A stretch of 64,000 nucleotides of DNA from the NCBI GenBank assembly GCA_963718355.1, contig CAVQZA010000012.1, positions 77,429 through 141,428 of the forward strand, in the 5' to 3' direction. This document shows positions 48,819 to 58,423 of the stretch, in pieces; the first letter of the stretch is position 1, and each line of letters opens with the position of its first letter. A model generated the notes under the pieces. That model ran no database searches and had not been told where the DNA came from. It worked only from the letters and a program-made list of their open reading frames with translations. A program made the position numbers and the translations under genes. This DNA comes from CAVQZA01 sp963718355. GTDB lineage: Bacteria; Actinomycetota; Thermoleophilia; Gaiellales; Gaiellaceae.

Positions 48819-50036
48819 ATGCCATTTCCGAACGATTTCATCTGGGGGACTGCGACTGCGGCGCATCAGGTCGAGGGCGGCAACGTCTGGAACGACGGCT
48901 GGGTGCTCGAGCACGTGCCCGGCTCGCCCTACGCCGAGCCCTCGGGCGACGCGTGCGATCACTATCACCGCTACCCCGAGGACATCGCCCTGATCGCCGG
49001 GCTCGGGCTCGGCGCCTACCGCTTCTCGCTCGAGTGGTCGCGGATCGAGCCGGAGGAGGGCGAGTTCTCCCGCGCCCAGCTCGACCACTACCGCCGGATG
49101 CTCGACGCGTGCCAGGAGCATGGGCTGACGCCGATGGTCACGTTCCACCACTTCACCTCGCCGCGCTGGGTCGCCGCCGACGGCGGCTGGGAGGGCGACC
49201 GGACCGCCGAGCGCTTCGCGCGCTTCTGCGAGCGGACGATGCGCCATCTCGGCGACCTCGTCCCGCTCGCGTGCACGCTCAACGAGACGGGCATCGGCGC
49301 GCTGCTGCACGAGGTGTTCGGGATTCCGCATCCGCGCACCGGCGAGGGCTGGGCCGCCGCAGCCGCGGCGCTCGGGACGACGCCCGGCCGGCTCGCGCCG
49401 TTCATCAACTCGGGCAGCCCGAAGGCCGTCGAGGTGATGCGGGACGCGCACCGGCTCGCGGTCGATGCGATCAAGGGCGTCCGCGGCGAGACGCAGGTCG
49501 GGCTCACCGTCGCGATGAGCGAATGGGAGGCGGCGCCCGGTGGCGAGGAGACGCTCGCGCGGCTCCGTGGGCTCTGCGAGGACCCGTTCCTCGAGGGCGT
49601 CGCCGGCGACTTCATCGGCGTCCAGAACTACTCGCGCATTCTCGTCGGGCCCGACGGCCCGGTCGACGAGGGCGACATCGAGCGGACGCAGATGGGCTAC
49701 GCGTACCGCCCCGAGGCGCTGGAGCACGCGGTCCGCCGCGGCGCCGAGCTGACGGGCCTGCCGGTGTACGTCACCGAGAACGGGATCGGCACCGCCGACG
49801 ACGCGCGCCGGATCGACTTCGTCGAGCGCGCGCTGGAGGGCGTCGAGGCATGCCTCGCCGACGGCGTCGACGTGCGCGGCTACTTCTACTGGTCGATGTT
49901 CGACAACTACGAGTGGACGTTCGGCTACCGCGTCACGTTCGGCCTCGTGGCCGTCGACCGCGAGACGCAGGTGCGCACACCCAAGCCGAGCGCGCGCCGG
50001 TTCGGCGAGATCGCGCAGGCGAACGGCCTCGGATGA
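48819..50036 (+). CDS. GH1 beta-glucosidase
   Basis: 405 residues from ATG 48819. N-terminal signature FIWGTATAAHQVEGG, acid/base region ACTLNETGIG (NE) and nucleophile YVTENGIGT. It should hydrolyse beta-glucosides or related glycosides in the cytoplasm; no signal peptide is seen. Somewhat shorter than the usual 440-480, so some loops are reduced. It overlaps the next gene by ATGA. Confidence 0.92.
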   Translation: MPFPNDFIWGTATAAHQVEGGNVWNDGWVLEHVPGSPYAEPSGDACDHYHRYPEDIALIAGLGLGAYRFSLEWSRIEPEEGEFSRAQLDHYRRMLDACQEHGLTPMVTFHHFTSPRWVAADGGWEGDRTAERFARFCERTMRHLGDLVPLACTLNETGIGALLHEVFGIPHPRTGEGWAAAAAALGTTPGRLAPFINSGSPKAVEVMRDAHRLAVDAIKGVRGETQVGLTVAMSEWEAAPGGEETLARLRGLCEDPFLEGVAGDFIGVQNYSRILVGPDGPVDEGDIERTQMGYAYRPEALEHAVRRGAELTGLPVYVTENGIGTADDARRIDFVERALEGVEACLADGVDVRGYFYWSMFDNYEWTFGYRVTFGLVAVDRETQVRTPKPSARRFGEIAQANGLG

Positions 50037-50764
50037 CGGTGTGGGCGGACGCGCGCGAGACGCTCCGCCCCGGATCGGACGCGCGTGACGGCCAGCTGCC
50101 ACCGCTCTTGATCGCCGCTCACCCTCGTCACAGGCCTCGTCGACGCGGCGAGCTTCCTGAACCTCGGTCACGTGTTCGTCGCGAACATGACCGGGAACGT
50201 CGTGTTCCTCGGCTTCGCGATCGCGGGCGCAAGCGGCTCTCGGTCTGGGCGTCTCTCGTCGCGCTCGGCTCGTTCCTCGTCGGCGGCATCGCCGGAGGAC
50301 GCCTCGCAGGCCGCTACGCCGACCAGCGGCTCGCGCTGCTCCAGGCGGCGCTCGGTCTCCAGCTGGTGGCCGTCGCCGGCGCCGCGGTTCTGGCGCTGGT
50401 CGCCGGCGACCCGGTTCCGCATCCGGCTCGGTATGCGGTGATCGCGCTCCTCGGCATCGCGATGGGGATCCAGAACGCGACGGTGCGCCGGCTTGCGGTG
50501 CCGGAGCTGACGACGACGGTGCTGACCATGACGCTGACCGGCATCGGGGCCGACTCGCGGCTCGGCGGCGGCTCCGGCTCGAAGATCGGCCGTCGCGGCC
50601 TCGCCGTGGTCGCGATGGCCCTCGGCGCCCTGATCGGCGCCCTGCTCGCGCTCCACGTCGATACCGCCGCCCCGCTCGCCGCGGCGGCCGGCGTGACTGC
50701 CCTCACGGCGCTCGCGGTTCGACGGATCCCGCGGTCTACCGATCGAAATCACCAGGTAGGGTGA
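50033..50764 (+). pseudogene. DUF1275 (YoaK-like) membrane protein with two compensating frameshifts
   Basis: The first about 28 residues lie in one frame; between about 50117 and 50233 the coding frame moves by one (LTLVTGLVDAASFLNLGHVF, FVANMTGNVVFLGFAI), then returns (LSVWASLVALGSFLVGGIAG) to the stop at 50764. With both shifts corrected it would be about 243 residues with six helices, as usual for DUF1275. Either two local sequencing errors or a disrupted gene; the total length stays a multiple of three. Confidence 0.75.
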
Positions 50765-50768
50765 CGGC

Positions 50769-51560
50769 ATGGCCACCCCCGTCGTCTTCGTCCACGGTCT
50801 CTGGCTCCACGCCAGCTCGTGGGGCGCCTGGGTCGACCTCTTCCGCGAGCAGGGTTACGAGCCGTCGGCGCCCGGCTGGCCGGGTGACTCCGACACGGTC
50901 GAGGCGACGCGCGCGAACCCCGAGCCGATCGCCGGCCACGGGATCGACGACGTCGTCGACCACTACGCCGACCACATCGCGGGGCTCGAGTCCAAGCCGA
51001 TCGTGATCGGCCACTCGTTCGGCGGGCTGATCGCGCAGCGCCTGCTCGGACAGGATCTCGCCGCCGCCGCGGTCGCGATCGACCCCGCGCCGATCAAGGG
51101 AGTGATCTTCCTCCCCCCGTCCGCGCTCCGCGTCGCCTCGATCGCGCTGAGGAACCCGTCGAACAAGAACAAGACGGTCGCGCTGACCCAGACGCAGTTC
51201 CGCTACGGCTTCGGCAACACGCTCTCCGAGGCCGAGTCCAACGAGCTCTTTGAGAAGTGGACGATCCCGTCGCCGGGCAAGCCGCTGTTCGAGGCGGCTG
51301 CCGCCGGCCTCTCGCCACACTCGCCGGCGAAGGTCAACACGGGCAACGCGACGCGCGGCCCGCTGCTGATCACCGCGGGCGGCAGGGATCACACCGTCCC
51401 GGCCTCGATCAGCCGGACGACGCGCAAGCTCTACCACAAGTCTGCGGCGGTGACCGACCTGCGCGAGTTCGCAGACAAGGGCCACTCCCTGGCGCTCGAC
51501 AGCGGCTGGCGCGGCGTCGCCGACGTCGTCCTCGCCTGGCTCCGCGAGAAGTCTCTTTAG
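50769..51560 (+). CDS. Alpha/beta hydrolase
   Basis: 263 residues from ATG 50769. The oxyanion region VVFVHGLWLHASSW, nucleophile elbow VIGHSFGGLIAQ (Ser), acid in TAGGRDHTVP and His in DKGHSLALDSGW complete the triad. Small esterase or haloperoxidase-like fold; the substrate is unknown. Confidence 0.9.
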   Translation: MATPVVFVHGLWLHASSWGAWVDLFREQGYEPSAPGWPGDSDTVEATRANPEPIAGHGIDDVVDHYADHIAGLESKPIVIGHSFGGLIAQRLLGQDLAAAAVAIDPAPIKGVIFLPPSALRVASIALRNPSNKNKTVALTQTQFRYGFGNTLSEAESNELFEKWTIPSPGKPLFEAAAAGLSPHSPAKVNTGNATRGPLLITAGGRDHTVPASISRTTRKLYHKSAAVTDLREFADKGHSLALDSGWRGVADVVLAWLREKSL

Positions 51561-52471
51561 TCCGCCAGCGCGTCGAGGAAGTCGGCCGGTGGCGCGAAGA
51601 AGAGACAGCCTGTGACCGGATGCGTGAAGTCGAGCAGCTTGTCGTAGTTGCCCGGCGGTGAGCCGATGAACATCCGGTCGATCATCAGGATCATCACCCG
51701 CGGCGAGCGCGCGTAGCCGATGAAGTAGGTGCCCGACTCGCCGCTCGCCAGGCCGAACGGCATGTTGTGGCGGACGATGTCGATCTCGACGCCGTTCTCC
51801 TCGATCACCGTCAGCGCGTTGTGCGCGTACGAGGGCTTCGTCTCGTCGTCGAGCTCGATGTCCGAGAGCTTCGTACGGCCGATGATCAGCTCCTGCTCCT
51901 CGGTCTTCACGGCGTCCCACTTCGGCAGGTCGTGGATGTACTTCTGGATGAGGATGTAGCTTCCGCCCGCCGCGTCGGGATCCTCGTCGCCGACGATCGT
52001 CGCCTCGACCGCCTCGTCGCCGACCGGATTCTCGGTGCCGTCGACGAAGCCGGTCAGGTCGCGGTCGTCGAAGTAGCGGAAGCCGTGAGTCTCGTCGACC
52101 GGGTTGACGGCATCACCGAGGCGGAACACGATCAGCGTGGCGAGCTCGAAACAGAGATCCATCCGCTCGGCCTTGATGTGGAAGAAGACGTCGCCGGGAG
52201 TCGAGACGGCGTGGCGCGCGCCGGCGACGACCTCGCGAAAGGGATGCAGGTCGAGCGGACGAGGCGGCCCGAACAGGCGATCCCACGCATCCGAGCCGAA
52301 CGCCACGACGCAGCTCAAGTGCCCGCCGAAGTCGCGCTGGCCGACGGCGCGCACGAGGCCGGCGAGGTCGCCGCAGAGCGTCTTCACCTTGTCCTCGCCG
52401 CCCGGGTTGACGGTGACGGTGAGGAAGATCGCGTCGCGGGTCGCCGCCGCGTTGATCGGCTGTGAGCTCAT
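51557..52471 (-). CDS. Dyp-type heme peroxidase
   Basis: 304 residues. The Dyp signature GFVDGTENP with catalytic Asp, proximal His in DIVRHNMPFG, and the C-terminal LDFTHPVTGCLFFAPP are visible. The family oxidises dyes and phenolics with H2O2 and may be loaded into encapsulins. No encapsulin gene or Tat signal is seen. It converges on the hydrolase gene with overlapping stops. Confidence 0.92.
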   Translation of the reverse strand: MSSQPINAAATRDAIFLTVTVNPGGEDKVKTLCGDLAGLVRAVGQRDFGGHLSCVVAFGSDAWDRLFGPPRPLDLHPFREVVAGARHAVSTPGDVFFHIKAERMDLCFELATLIVFRLGDAVNPVDETHGFRYFDDRDLTGFVDGTENPVGDEAVEATIVGDEDPDAAGGSYILIQKYIHDLPKWDAVKTEEQELIIGRTKLSDIELDDETKPSYAHNALTVIEENGVEIDIVRHNMPFGLASGESGTYFIGYARSPRVMILMIDRMFIGSPPGNYDKLLDFTHPVTGCLFFAPPADFLDALAD

Positions 52472-52562
52472 CGCAGGAGCGAATTTATCTCAGCCGGCGT
52501 GCCGATCACCAGGCGCGGGCGGTCGCCGCCGCACGTGCGACGGCGACCGGTGCGCCGCGATG

Positions 52563-53624
52563 TTACGGCTGGAACACGATCCTTGCGGGAACGCGGCCCG
52601 CCTCGACGTCCGCGATCGACTCGTTGACCTCGCTGAGCGGCCGAACTTCCCGCTCGACCGTGGTCTGACCGGCGGCGTGGAGCTCGAACACCTCGCGCAG
52701 GTCCTTGCGGGTGCCGACGATCGAGCCGACGACCGTGATTCCGTTGAGGACGGTCTCGAAGATCGGCAGAGTCATCTCGTTCTCCGCCGGCAGTGCGACG
52801 AAGACGAGCTTGCCGCCGCGCCGCAGCGAGGCGAACGCCTGCTCGAACGCCTTCGGCGAGACCGCGAGAGCGATCGCCTGATCGGCGCCGCCGAGCTTCT
52901 GGATCGCCTCGACCGGGTCCTCGTGCGCCGCGTTCACCGTGAACTCGGCGCCGAGCTCCTTCGCGAGCTCCAGCTTCTCGTCGAGCAGGTCGACCGCGAT
53001 CACGCGGCCGCCGGCGATCTTCGCGTACTGGATCGCCATGTGGCCGAGCCCGCCGACGCCGAAGATCGCGACGAGGTCCGACGGGCGGGTGCCCGCGACC
53101 TTGACGGCCTTGTACGTCGTGACGCCGGCGCAGGTGAGCGGCGCCGCGTCGAACGGATCGATGCCCTCGGGCACCTGGACGACGTACCTGGCGTACGCGA
53201 CCGCGTACTCGCCGAAGCCTCCGTCGATCCCGTAGCCCATGTTCTTCTGCTCGAGGCAGAGCGTCTCCCAGCCGGAGACGCAGTAGTCGCAGACACCACA
53301 CGCGTAGCCGAGCCACGGCATCGCGACGCGGTCGCCGAGTGCGACCTCCGTGACGTCCGGGCCGAGCTCGCGCACGATCCCGACGCCTTCGTGTCCGGGG
53401 ATGAACGGCGGCGAGGGCTTGACCGGCCAGTCGCCGTGTGCCGCGTGGATGTCGGTGTGGCAGAGACCTGACGCCTCGACCTTGACCAGAATCTGGCCCG
53501 GGCCGAGCTCCGGCTTCGGAACCTGCTCGATCGTGAGCGGCTCCGTGAAGCTGTGGACGACGGCGGCCCTGTAGGTGTCCGTCACCGCCTCGGTGCCGTT
53601 CAGTGTTGGGGTTGCAGTAGTCAT
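52563..53624 (-). CDS. adhP: Zinc-dependent alcohol dehydrogenase AdhP-type
   Basis: 353 residues. Catalytic zinc ligands are in ASGLCHTDIHAAHGD and PGHEGVGIV, structural zinc cysteines in ACGVCDYCVSGWETLC, and the NAD motif is GVGGLGHMAIQYAK. It interconverts alcohols and aldehydes. It overlaps the DUF779 gene and lies downstream of an aldehyde dehydrogenase, so ethanol or a similar short alcohol is probably oxidised to acid by the unit. Confidence 0.92.
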   Translation of the reverse strand: MTTATPTLNGTEAVTDTYRAAVVHSFTEPLTIEQVPKPELGPGQILVKVEASGLCHTDIHAAHGDWPVKPSPPFIPGHEGVGIVRELGPDVTEVALGDRVAMPWLGYACGVCDYCVSGWETLCLEQKNMGYGIDGGFGEYAVAYARYVVQVPEGIDPFDAAPLTCAGVTTYKAVKVAGTRPSDLVAIFGVGGLGHMAIQYAKIAGGRVIAVDLLDEKLELAKELGAEFTVNAAHEDPVEAIQKLGGADQAIALAVSPKAFEQAFASLRRGGKLVFVALPAENEMTLPIFETVLNGITVVGSIVGTRKDLREVFELHAAGQTTVEREVRPLSEVNESIADVEAGRVPARIVFQP

Positions 53625-53956
53625 GACAGGCCTCCTTCGGGTGTACGGACGACGAAATGAAATCCTTCGCGTTCCTCGAGCGAGAAGCCGTGACCGGCTC
53701 CCGGGCCGACGTCGAGCAGGAACGCCGGACGCCGCCAGCGCTCGTACTGCTCCTCGTCGATGAAGAACGATGCGCCCCCGACCTCGCCGAGCAGCAGGTC
53801 GTTCGGACCGACCAGGAGCTCGCCGTCGCGGAGGCAGACCGGGGAGCTGCCGTCACAGCAGCCCCCCGACTGTACGAACATCAACCTGCCGTGATCGGCC
53901 GTGAGCCGCTCGATCGCCTCGAGGGCCCGATCGGTGGCGGTGACACAGCCGCTCAC
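53621..53956 (-). CDS. DUF779 family protein
   Basis: 111 residues from GTG 53956. The conserved motif FVQSGGCCDGSSPVC is the DUF779 hallmark with its cysteine cluster. The family is almost always next to AldA/ExaC-type aldehyde dehydrogenases, as here, but its role is unknown. It overlaps the following ADH gene by four bases. Confidence 0.88.
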   Translation of the reverse strand: MSGCVTATDRALEAIERLTADHGRLMFVQSGGCCDGSSPVCLRDGELLVGPNDLLLGEVGGASFFIDEEQYERWRRPAFLLDVGPGAGHGFSLEEREGFHFVVRTPEGGLS

Positions 53957-53963
53957 CCTGCTC

Positions 53964-55502
53964 CTAGAACAGACCCAGCGCGTGCTGGTCGTAGCTGACG
54001 AGCAGGCACTTCGTCTGGCTGTAGTGGTCGAGCATCATCTTGTGGTTCTCACGCCCGACCCCCGACACCTTGTAGCCACCGAAGGCGGCGTGCGCCGGGT
54101 AGAGGTGGTAGCAGTTCGTCCACACACGGCCGGCCTTGATCGCCCGGCCCATGCGGTACGCCTTGCTCGTGTCCCTAGTCCAGACGCCGGCCCCGAGGCC
54201 GTACATCGTGTCGTTAGCGATTGCGAGCGCCTCGGCCTCGTTCTTGAACGTCGTGACTGCGAGAACGGGCCCGAAGATCTCCTCCTGGAAGATCCGCATG
54301 TCGTTCGTGCCCTTGAAGACGGTCGGCTCGAAGTAGTAGCCGCCGGCCAGCTCGCCCTCGAGCACGTTCCGCTCGCCGCCGATCAGGAGCTCTGCTCCCT
54401 CGTCGAGGCCGATCTTCACGTAGCTCTCGATCTTCTCGAGCTGGGCGGTCGAGACCTGGGCGCCGATCTGCGTCGAGAGATCGAGCGGGCTCCCCTGGCG
54501 GATCGCAGCGATCCGCTCGAGGCACCGGCCCATGAACTCGTCGTAGATCGACTCCTCGATCAGCGCCCGCGACGGGCACGTGCAGACCTCGCCCTTGTTG
54601 AAGGCGTAGAGCACGAGGCCCTCGATCGCCTTGTCGAAGAACGCGTCGTCGGCGTCCATGATGTCGGCGAAGAAGACGTTCGGCGACTTGCCGCCGAGCT
54701 CCGTCGTCGACGGGATGATGTTCTGGGCCGCGTACTGCATGATCAGCCGGCCCGTTGTCGTCTCGCCCGTGAAGGCGATCTTGGCGATGCGCTTGTTGGT
54801 CGCGAGCGCCTTGCCGATCTCGGCGCCCGGCCCGTTCACGATGTTGATCACTCCGGGCGGGAGGATGTCCTGGAGGAGCTCTGCGAACTTGAGGATCGAC
54901 CAGGGCGTCGGGCTCGCCGGCTTCAGCACCGTGCAGTTGCCCGCGGCCAGTGCCGGCGCGAGCTTCCATGCCGCCATCAGCAGTGGGAAGTTGAACGGGA
55001 TGATCTGGCCCACGACCCCGAGCGGCTCCTGGAAGTGGTAGGCGACCGTGTCCTTGTCGATCTCCGAGATCGAGCCGGTCTCGCCGCGGATCACGGAGGC
55101 GAAGTAGCGGAAGTGGTCGGCCGCGAGCGGGATGTCCGCGTTCAGCGTCTCCCGGACCGGCTTTCCGTTCTCCCAGCTCTCGGCGACCGCCAGCATCTCG
55201 AGGTTCTCCTCGATCGCGTCGGCGATCAGGTTCATGACCTTCGAGCGCTCGGTCACCGAGGCCTCACCCCAGGCGTCCTTGGCGGCATGCGCCGCATCGA
55301 GAGCGAGCTCGATGTCGCCGGCGCCGGACTTCGGCACCTCGGTGAATGCCTCGCCGGTGGCGGGCGTGAGGTTCGCGGAATACTCCCCGGTGAGCGGCTT
55401 GACCCACTCGCCGCCGATGAAGTTCTCGTACCGAGGCTTCAACGCGACCGGGCTCTTTGCGTCTCCGGGCGCGGCGTACACCGTGGTTTCGATGGTCGCC
55501 AT
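53964..55502 (-). CDS. Aldehyde dehydrogenase, AldA/ExaC type
   Basis: 512 residues. The active-site Cys lies in GEVCTCPSRALI, a form typical of acetaldehyde-type dehydrogenases, and TELGGKSPNVFF carries the conserved Glu/Gly-Gly. NAD-dependent oxidation of aldehydes to acids. It starts the ALDH-DUF779-ADH unit with a GGAGAGGAG site before the ATG, after a strong terminator. Confidence 0.94.
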   Translation of the reverse strand: MATIETTVYAAPGDAKSPVALKPRYENFIGGEWVKPLTGEYSANLTPATGEAFTEVPKSGAGDIELALDAAHAAKDAWGEASVTERSKVMNLIADAIEENLEMLAVAESWENGKPVRETLNADIPLAADHFRYFASVIRGETGSISEIDKDTVAYHFQEPLGVVGQIIPFNFPLLMAAWKLAPALAAGNCTVLKPASPTPWSILKFAELLQDILPPGVINIVNGPGAEIGKALATNKRIAKIAFTGETTTGRLIMQYAAQNIIPSTTELGGKSPNVFFADIMDADDAFFDKAIEGLVLYAFNKGEVCTCPSRALIEESIYDEFMGRCLERIAAIRQGSPLDLSTQIGAQVSTAQLEKIESYVKIGLDEGAELLIGGERNVLEGELAGGYYFEPTVFKGTNDMRIFQEEIFGPVLAVTTFKNEAEALAIANDTMYGLGAGVWTRDTSKAYRMGRAIKAGRVWTNCYHLYPAHAAFGGYKVSGVGRENHKMMLDHYSQTKCLLVSYDQHALGLF

Positions 55503-55531
55503 TCGGTTCTCCTCTCCTTGCAGGTGGTTCC

Positions 55532-55573
55532 TCGAGACGCCGGCCGCGAATTGCTCCGCGGCCGGCGTCTCGA
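55532..55573 (-). terminator. Strong hairpin between the second ADH and ALDH genes
   Basis: A perfect 16-bp stem (55532-55547 with 55558-55573) and a 10-nt loop, immediately after the ADH stop. It separates the two minus-strand units. Confidence 0.8.
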
Positions 55574-55580
55574 AGCGAGA

Positions 55581-56669
55581 TCAGACCGTGACGACCTCGG
55601 CCTCGGCGGCCCGCAGCTGCGGGACCGGGGCGGCTGAGAGCACGACCTTGAGCGCATTCGTCTCGGCGGCGTTGCCGAAGACCTCGTAGGCCTCCTCGGT
55701 GTCGCCAAGCTCGAACCGGTGCGTCGCGAAGACCGTCGGATCGAGCCTGCCCGAGCGAACCAGCTCGAGCAGCCTCGGCGTCGTGTTCGCGTCGACGAGG
55801 CCCGTGGTGATCTTGACGCCCTTGATCCAGAGCTTCTCGAGATGCAGCGTCGCCGGCTTGCCGTGCACGCCGACGTTCGCCACGGTCCCGCCCGGGCGGA
55901 CGAGCTCTGTGCAGAGCTCGAACGTCTCCGGTACACCGACGGCCTCGATCGCCACGTTGGCGCCGAGCCCATCGGTGAGCTCCATGACCCGCGCGACCGC
56001 ATCCTCCGTGGAGGGATCGATCGAGACGTCCGCACCGAACTCCTCGGCCTTCGCACGACGCGGCGCCGCGAGATCGATCGAGATGATCCGGCCCGGCGTG
56101 TAGAGCTTCGACGTCATGATCGCGGCCAGCCCGATCGGGCCGGCGCCGACGATCGCGACGGTGTCGCCGGGGAGGATCCCGCCGTTGAGCACGCCCACCT
56201 CGTAGGAGGTCGGGAGGATGTCGGCGAGGAAGAGCACCTGCTCGTCGGTCAGGTCGTCCGAGATCTTGTAGACGGACGTATCCGCGAACGGGACGCGGGC
56301 CAGCTCGGCCTGCACACCATTCGTCGTGTGCCCGAGGATCCAGCCGCCGCCACCGGTGCAGAGCCCGTAACGCGCCTCCTTGCAGAACTGGCAGCGCCCG
56401 CACGAAGTGATGCACGAGACGAGGACGCGGTCGCCCTTGGCGACCGTGGTGACTGCCGAACCGATCTCGACGACGATGCCTACAGCCTCGTGGCCGAGGA
56501 TCGTGCCGGGCGTCACGGCCGGGACATCACCCTTGAGAATGTGAAGATCGGTCCCGCAAATCGTCGACGATGTGATGTGGACGATCGCGTCGGTGGGTGC
56601 CTCGATCGTGGGGTCGGACACCGTCTCCCACGCCAACAGGCCCGGGCCGTTGTATACGAGTGCCTTCAT
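55581..56669 (-). CDS. Zinc-dependent dehydrogenase, formaldehyde/threonine dehydrogenase-like MDR
   Basis: 362 residues from ATG 56669 (AAGGGGGCAG upstream); upstream extension discarded. Zinc ligands STICGTDLHILKGD and ILGHEAVGIV, a second cluster CGRCQFCKEARYGLC, and the cofactor motif VGAGPIGLAA. The sequence around GGGGWILGH is like the formaldehyde-dehydrogenase branch. It lies downstream of a small acidic ORF and the BBE-type gene. Confidence 0.9.
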   Translation of the reverse strand: MKALVYNGPGLLAWETVSDPTIEAPTDAIVHITSSTICGTDLHILKGDVPAVTPGTILGHEAVGIVVEIGSAVTTVAKGDRVLVSCITSCGRCQFCKEARYGLCTGGGGWILGHTTNGVQAELARVPFADTSVYKISDDLTDEQVLFLADILPTSYEVGVLNGGILPGDTVAIVGAGPIGLAAIMTSKLYTPGRIISIDLAAPRRAKAEEFGADVSIDPSTEDAVARVMELTDGLGANVAIEAVGVPETFELCTELVRPGGTVANVGVHGKPATLHLEKLWIKGVKITTGLVDANTTPRLLELVRSGRLDPTVFATHRFELGDTEEAYEVFGNAAETNALKVVLSAAPVPQLRAAEAEVVTV

Positions 56670-56766
56670 TACTGCCCCCTTGAGTTGGTCTACCCCGGAG
56701 TCTTGCGACCCGGGGTAGACCGACCATCGGGGCGACCGCTGAACCGCCTGTGGGAAAGCCGCAGCG

Positions 56767-56892
56767 CTACTCGGACGGCAGTTCCTCGGCGTCCTCGGCC
56801 TCGTCCGGCTCCAGCCAGGCGACGATCTCGGGCTCGCTGCTGAGGATCTCCCGCAGCATCGGCTCCATGGTGGTGTCGCCCCGCTCCCCCAC
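56767..56892 (-). CDS. 41-residue acidic peptide
   Basis: GTG 56892 lies behind GAGGAGAGAC. The product MGERGDTTMEPMLREI... ends DEAEDAEELPSE; it is strongly acidic, has one Trp and no membrane segment. It fills the gap between the BBE gene and the ADH gene on the same strand, so it is co-transcribed. No family is recognised; it may be a real small ORF or a chance frame. Confidence 0.4.
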   Translation of the reverse strand: MGERGDTTMEPMLREILSSEPEIVAWLEPDEAEDAEELPSE

Positions 56893-56901
56893 GTCTCTCC
56901 T

Positions 56902-58299
56902 CTACGCGACCCTCGGCTCGATGTTCTGATTGACACGGAACAGGTTGCCCCGGTCGTAGGCGCCCTTCGTCTTCGCGAGCCGGTCGTAGTTCGCGCCGTA
57001 CGAAGCCTCGACGCGCGCGTGGCCTTCGTCCATCATGAAGTTCACGTACGCGCCGCCGGCCGAGTACGGATGGGTCGCGTCCCAGTAGTCCACCGTCCAG
57101 TCGCGGATCATGGCGGCGTTCGCCGGGTCCGGGTCGACGCCGATGATTACTTCGGCGAAGTCCGCGTCGCGGTAGGCGAACGGCGTGTCCGCGTTGCCCA
57201 CGTCGTGGACGGCCCCGTTGATCGGGTACATGTGCATCGACGAGTGGAGCGTCGGGAGCTTCTCGGCGAACGCGAAGTGCTGCGCGATCGCGGCCTCCGG
57301 GAGCTCCTTGACGAAGTCCGCGCGCCAGTACCACTGGAGGCCCGGGCTGTAGAGCCCGTCGAACAGGCTCTGCAGTGCGGGAAACGGCGCGGGCCCGACG
57401 CCGTGCAGGAGCGGCGTGCCGACCTCGTGCACCGGGGCGAGCGCCTCGGCGGCTCCGGCCTCGTCTCCGTTGTAGCACCAGATCACGCCGCAGACCTTCT
57501 GAAAATGGAGCTCAGCCGGAAGGAAGTCGGCCGGGGGAACGGTCATCGTCGCGAAGAAGCCGCCCAGCTCGCGCGGCGCGTCGACGATGAACTCGCGCCA
57601 CCAGCGCATCACGTCGGCCGTCTGCTCGAGTGGCCAGAACGTGGGGCCGGCCTGGACGATCGAGCACGGATGGGCGCGGAACGTGAACGAGGTGACGACG
57701 CCAAAGTTGCCGCCGCCGCCGCGGATCGCCCAGAACAGGTCCTGGTTCTCGTCCGCGCTCGCGCGAGCGACGCTGCCGTCGGCGAGCACCAGCTCGGCCT
57801 CGAGCACGTTGTCGATCGTGAGCCCGCAGCCGCGGCTCAGGTGCCCGATCCCGCCGCCGAGCGTGAGCCCGCCGACACCGGTCGAGGAGATGATCCCGCA
57901 CGGCACCGCGAGGCCGTGCTCGTGGGTGGCCGCGTCGACCTGGTTCCAGACGCAGCCTCCGCCCACGGTGACGGTGCGATTCGCCGGGTCGACGGAGACG
58001 GAGCTCAGTCCGGAGAGGTCGAGCACGACGCCGTCGTCGACGACACCGAGGCCGCCCCCGTTGTGGCCGCCCCCGCGCACGGCCAGCAGCAGATCGTGGT
58101 CGCGGGCGAACGCGATCGTCGCCGCGACGTCGGCCGGGCTCTGGCAGTACGCGATCACCGCCGGCCGCCGGTCGATCATCGCGTTGTAGACCGTGCGGGA
58201 CTCGTTGTAGCCCGAATCCTGGGGGCCGACCAGAGCCCCGGAAAACCGGGAGCCAAGCTCCAGACGTGCTGCATCGGCAACCGTCGTCTGCGTACTCAT
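56902..58299 (-). CDS. BBE-family FAD-dependent oxidoreductase
   Basis: 465 residues from ATG 58299; the long upstream in-frame extension is a shadow of the divergent regulator gene. FAD-PP2 motifs VRGGGHNGGGLGVVDDG (His for covalent flavin) and CGIISSTGVGGLTLGGGIG (second attachment Cys region), and C-terminal BBE motif YGANYDRLAKTKGAYDRGN. Such enzymes oxidise sugars or secondary metabolites. The adjacent divergent LuxR-type regulator may control it. Confidence 0.92.
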   Translation of the reverse strand: MSTQTTVADAARLELGSRFSGALVGPQDSGYNESRTVYNAMIDRRPAVIAYCQSPADVAATIAFARDHDLLLAVRGGGHNGGGLGVVDDGVVLDLSGLSSVSVDPANRTVTVGGGCVWNQVDAATHEHGLAVPCGIISSTGVGGLTLGGGIGHLSRGCGLTIDNVLEAELVLADGSVARASADENQDLFWAIRGGGGNFGVVTSFTFRAHPCSIVQAGPTFWPLEQTADVMRWWREFIVDAPRELGGFFATMTVPPADFLPAELHFQKVCGVIWCYNGDEAGAAEALAPVHEVGTPLLHGVGPAPFPALQSLFDGLYSPGLQWYWRADFVKELPEAAIAQHFAFAEKLPTLHSSMHMYPINGAVHDVGNADTPFAYRDADFAEVIIGVDPDPANAAMIRDWTVDYWDATHPYSAGGAYVNFMMDEGHARVEASYGANYDRLAKTKGAYDRGNLFRVNQNIEPRVA

Positions 58300-58423
58300 C
58301 GTGAACCTCCTGCTCGCCTTCAGTGGAGCGAGAGTACGGCTGCGCGCCGCCGCCGTCATGACCTGGACTGACCGAGTTTCCCGCGCTCTGCGAATCGGGC
58401 GATAATCAGATCTGACTACTGCC

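Noticed and set aside
48819..52471. Encapsulin nanocompartment around the Dyp peroxidase
   Set aside because: No encapsulin shell gene lies nearby and no obvious cargo tail is seen at the peroxidase C-terminus.
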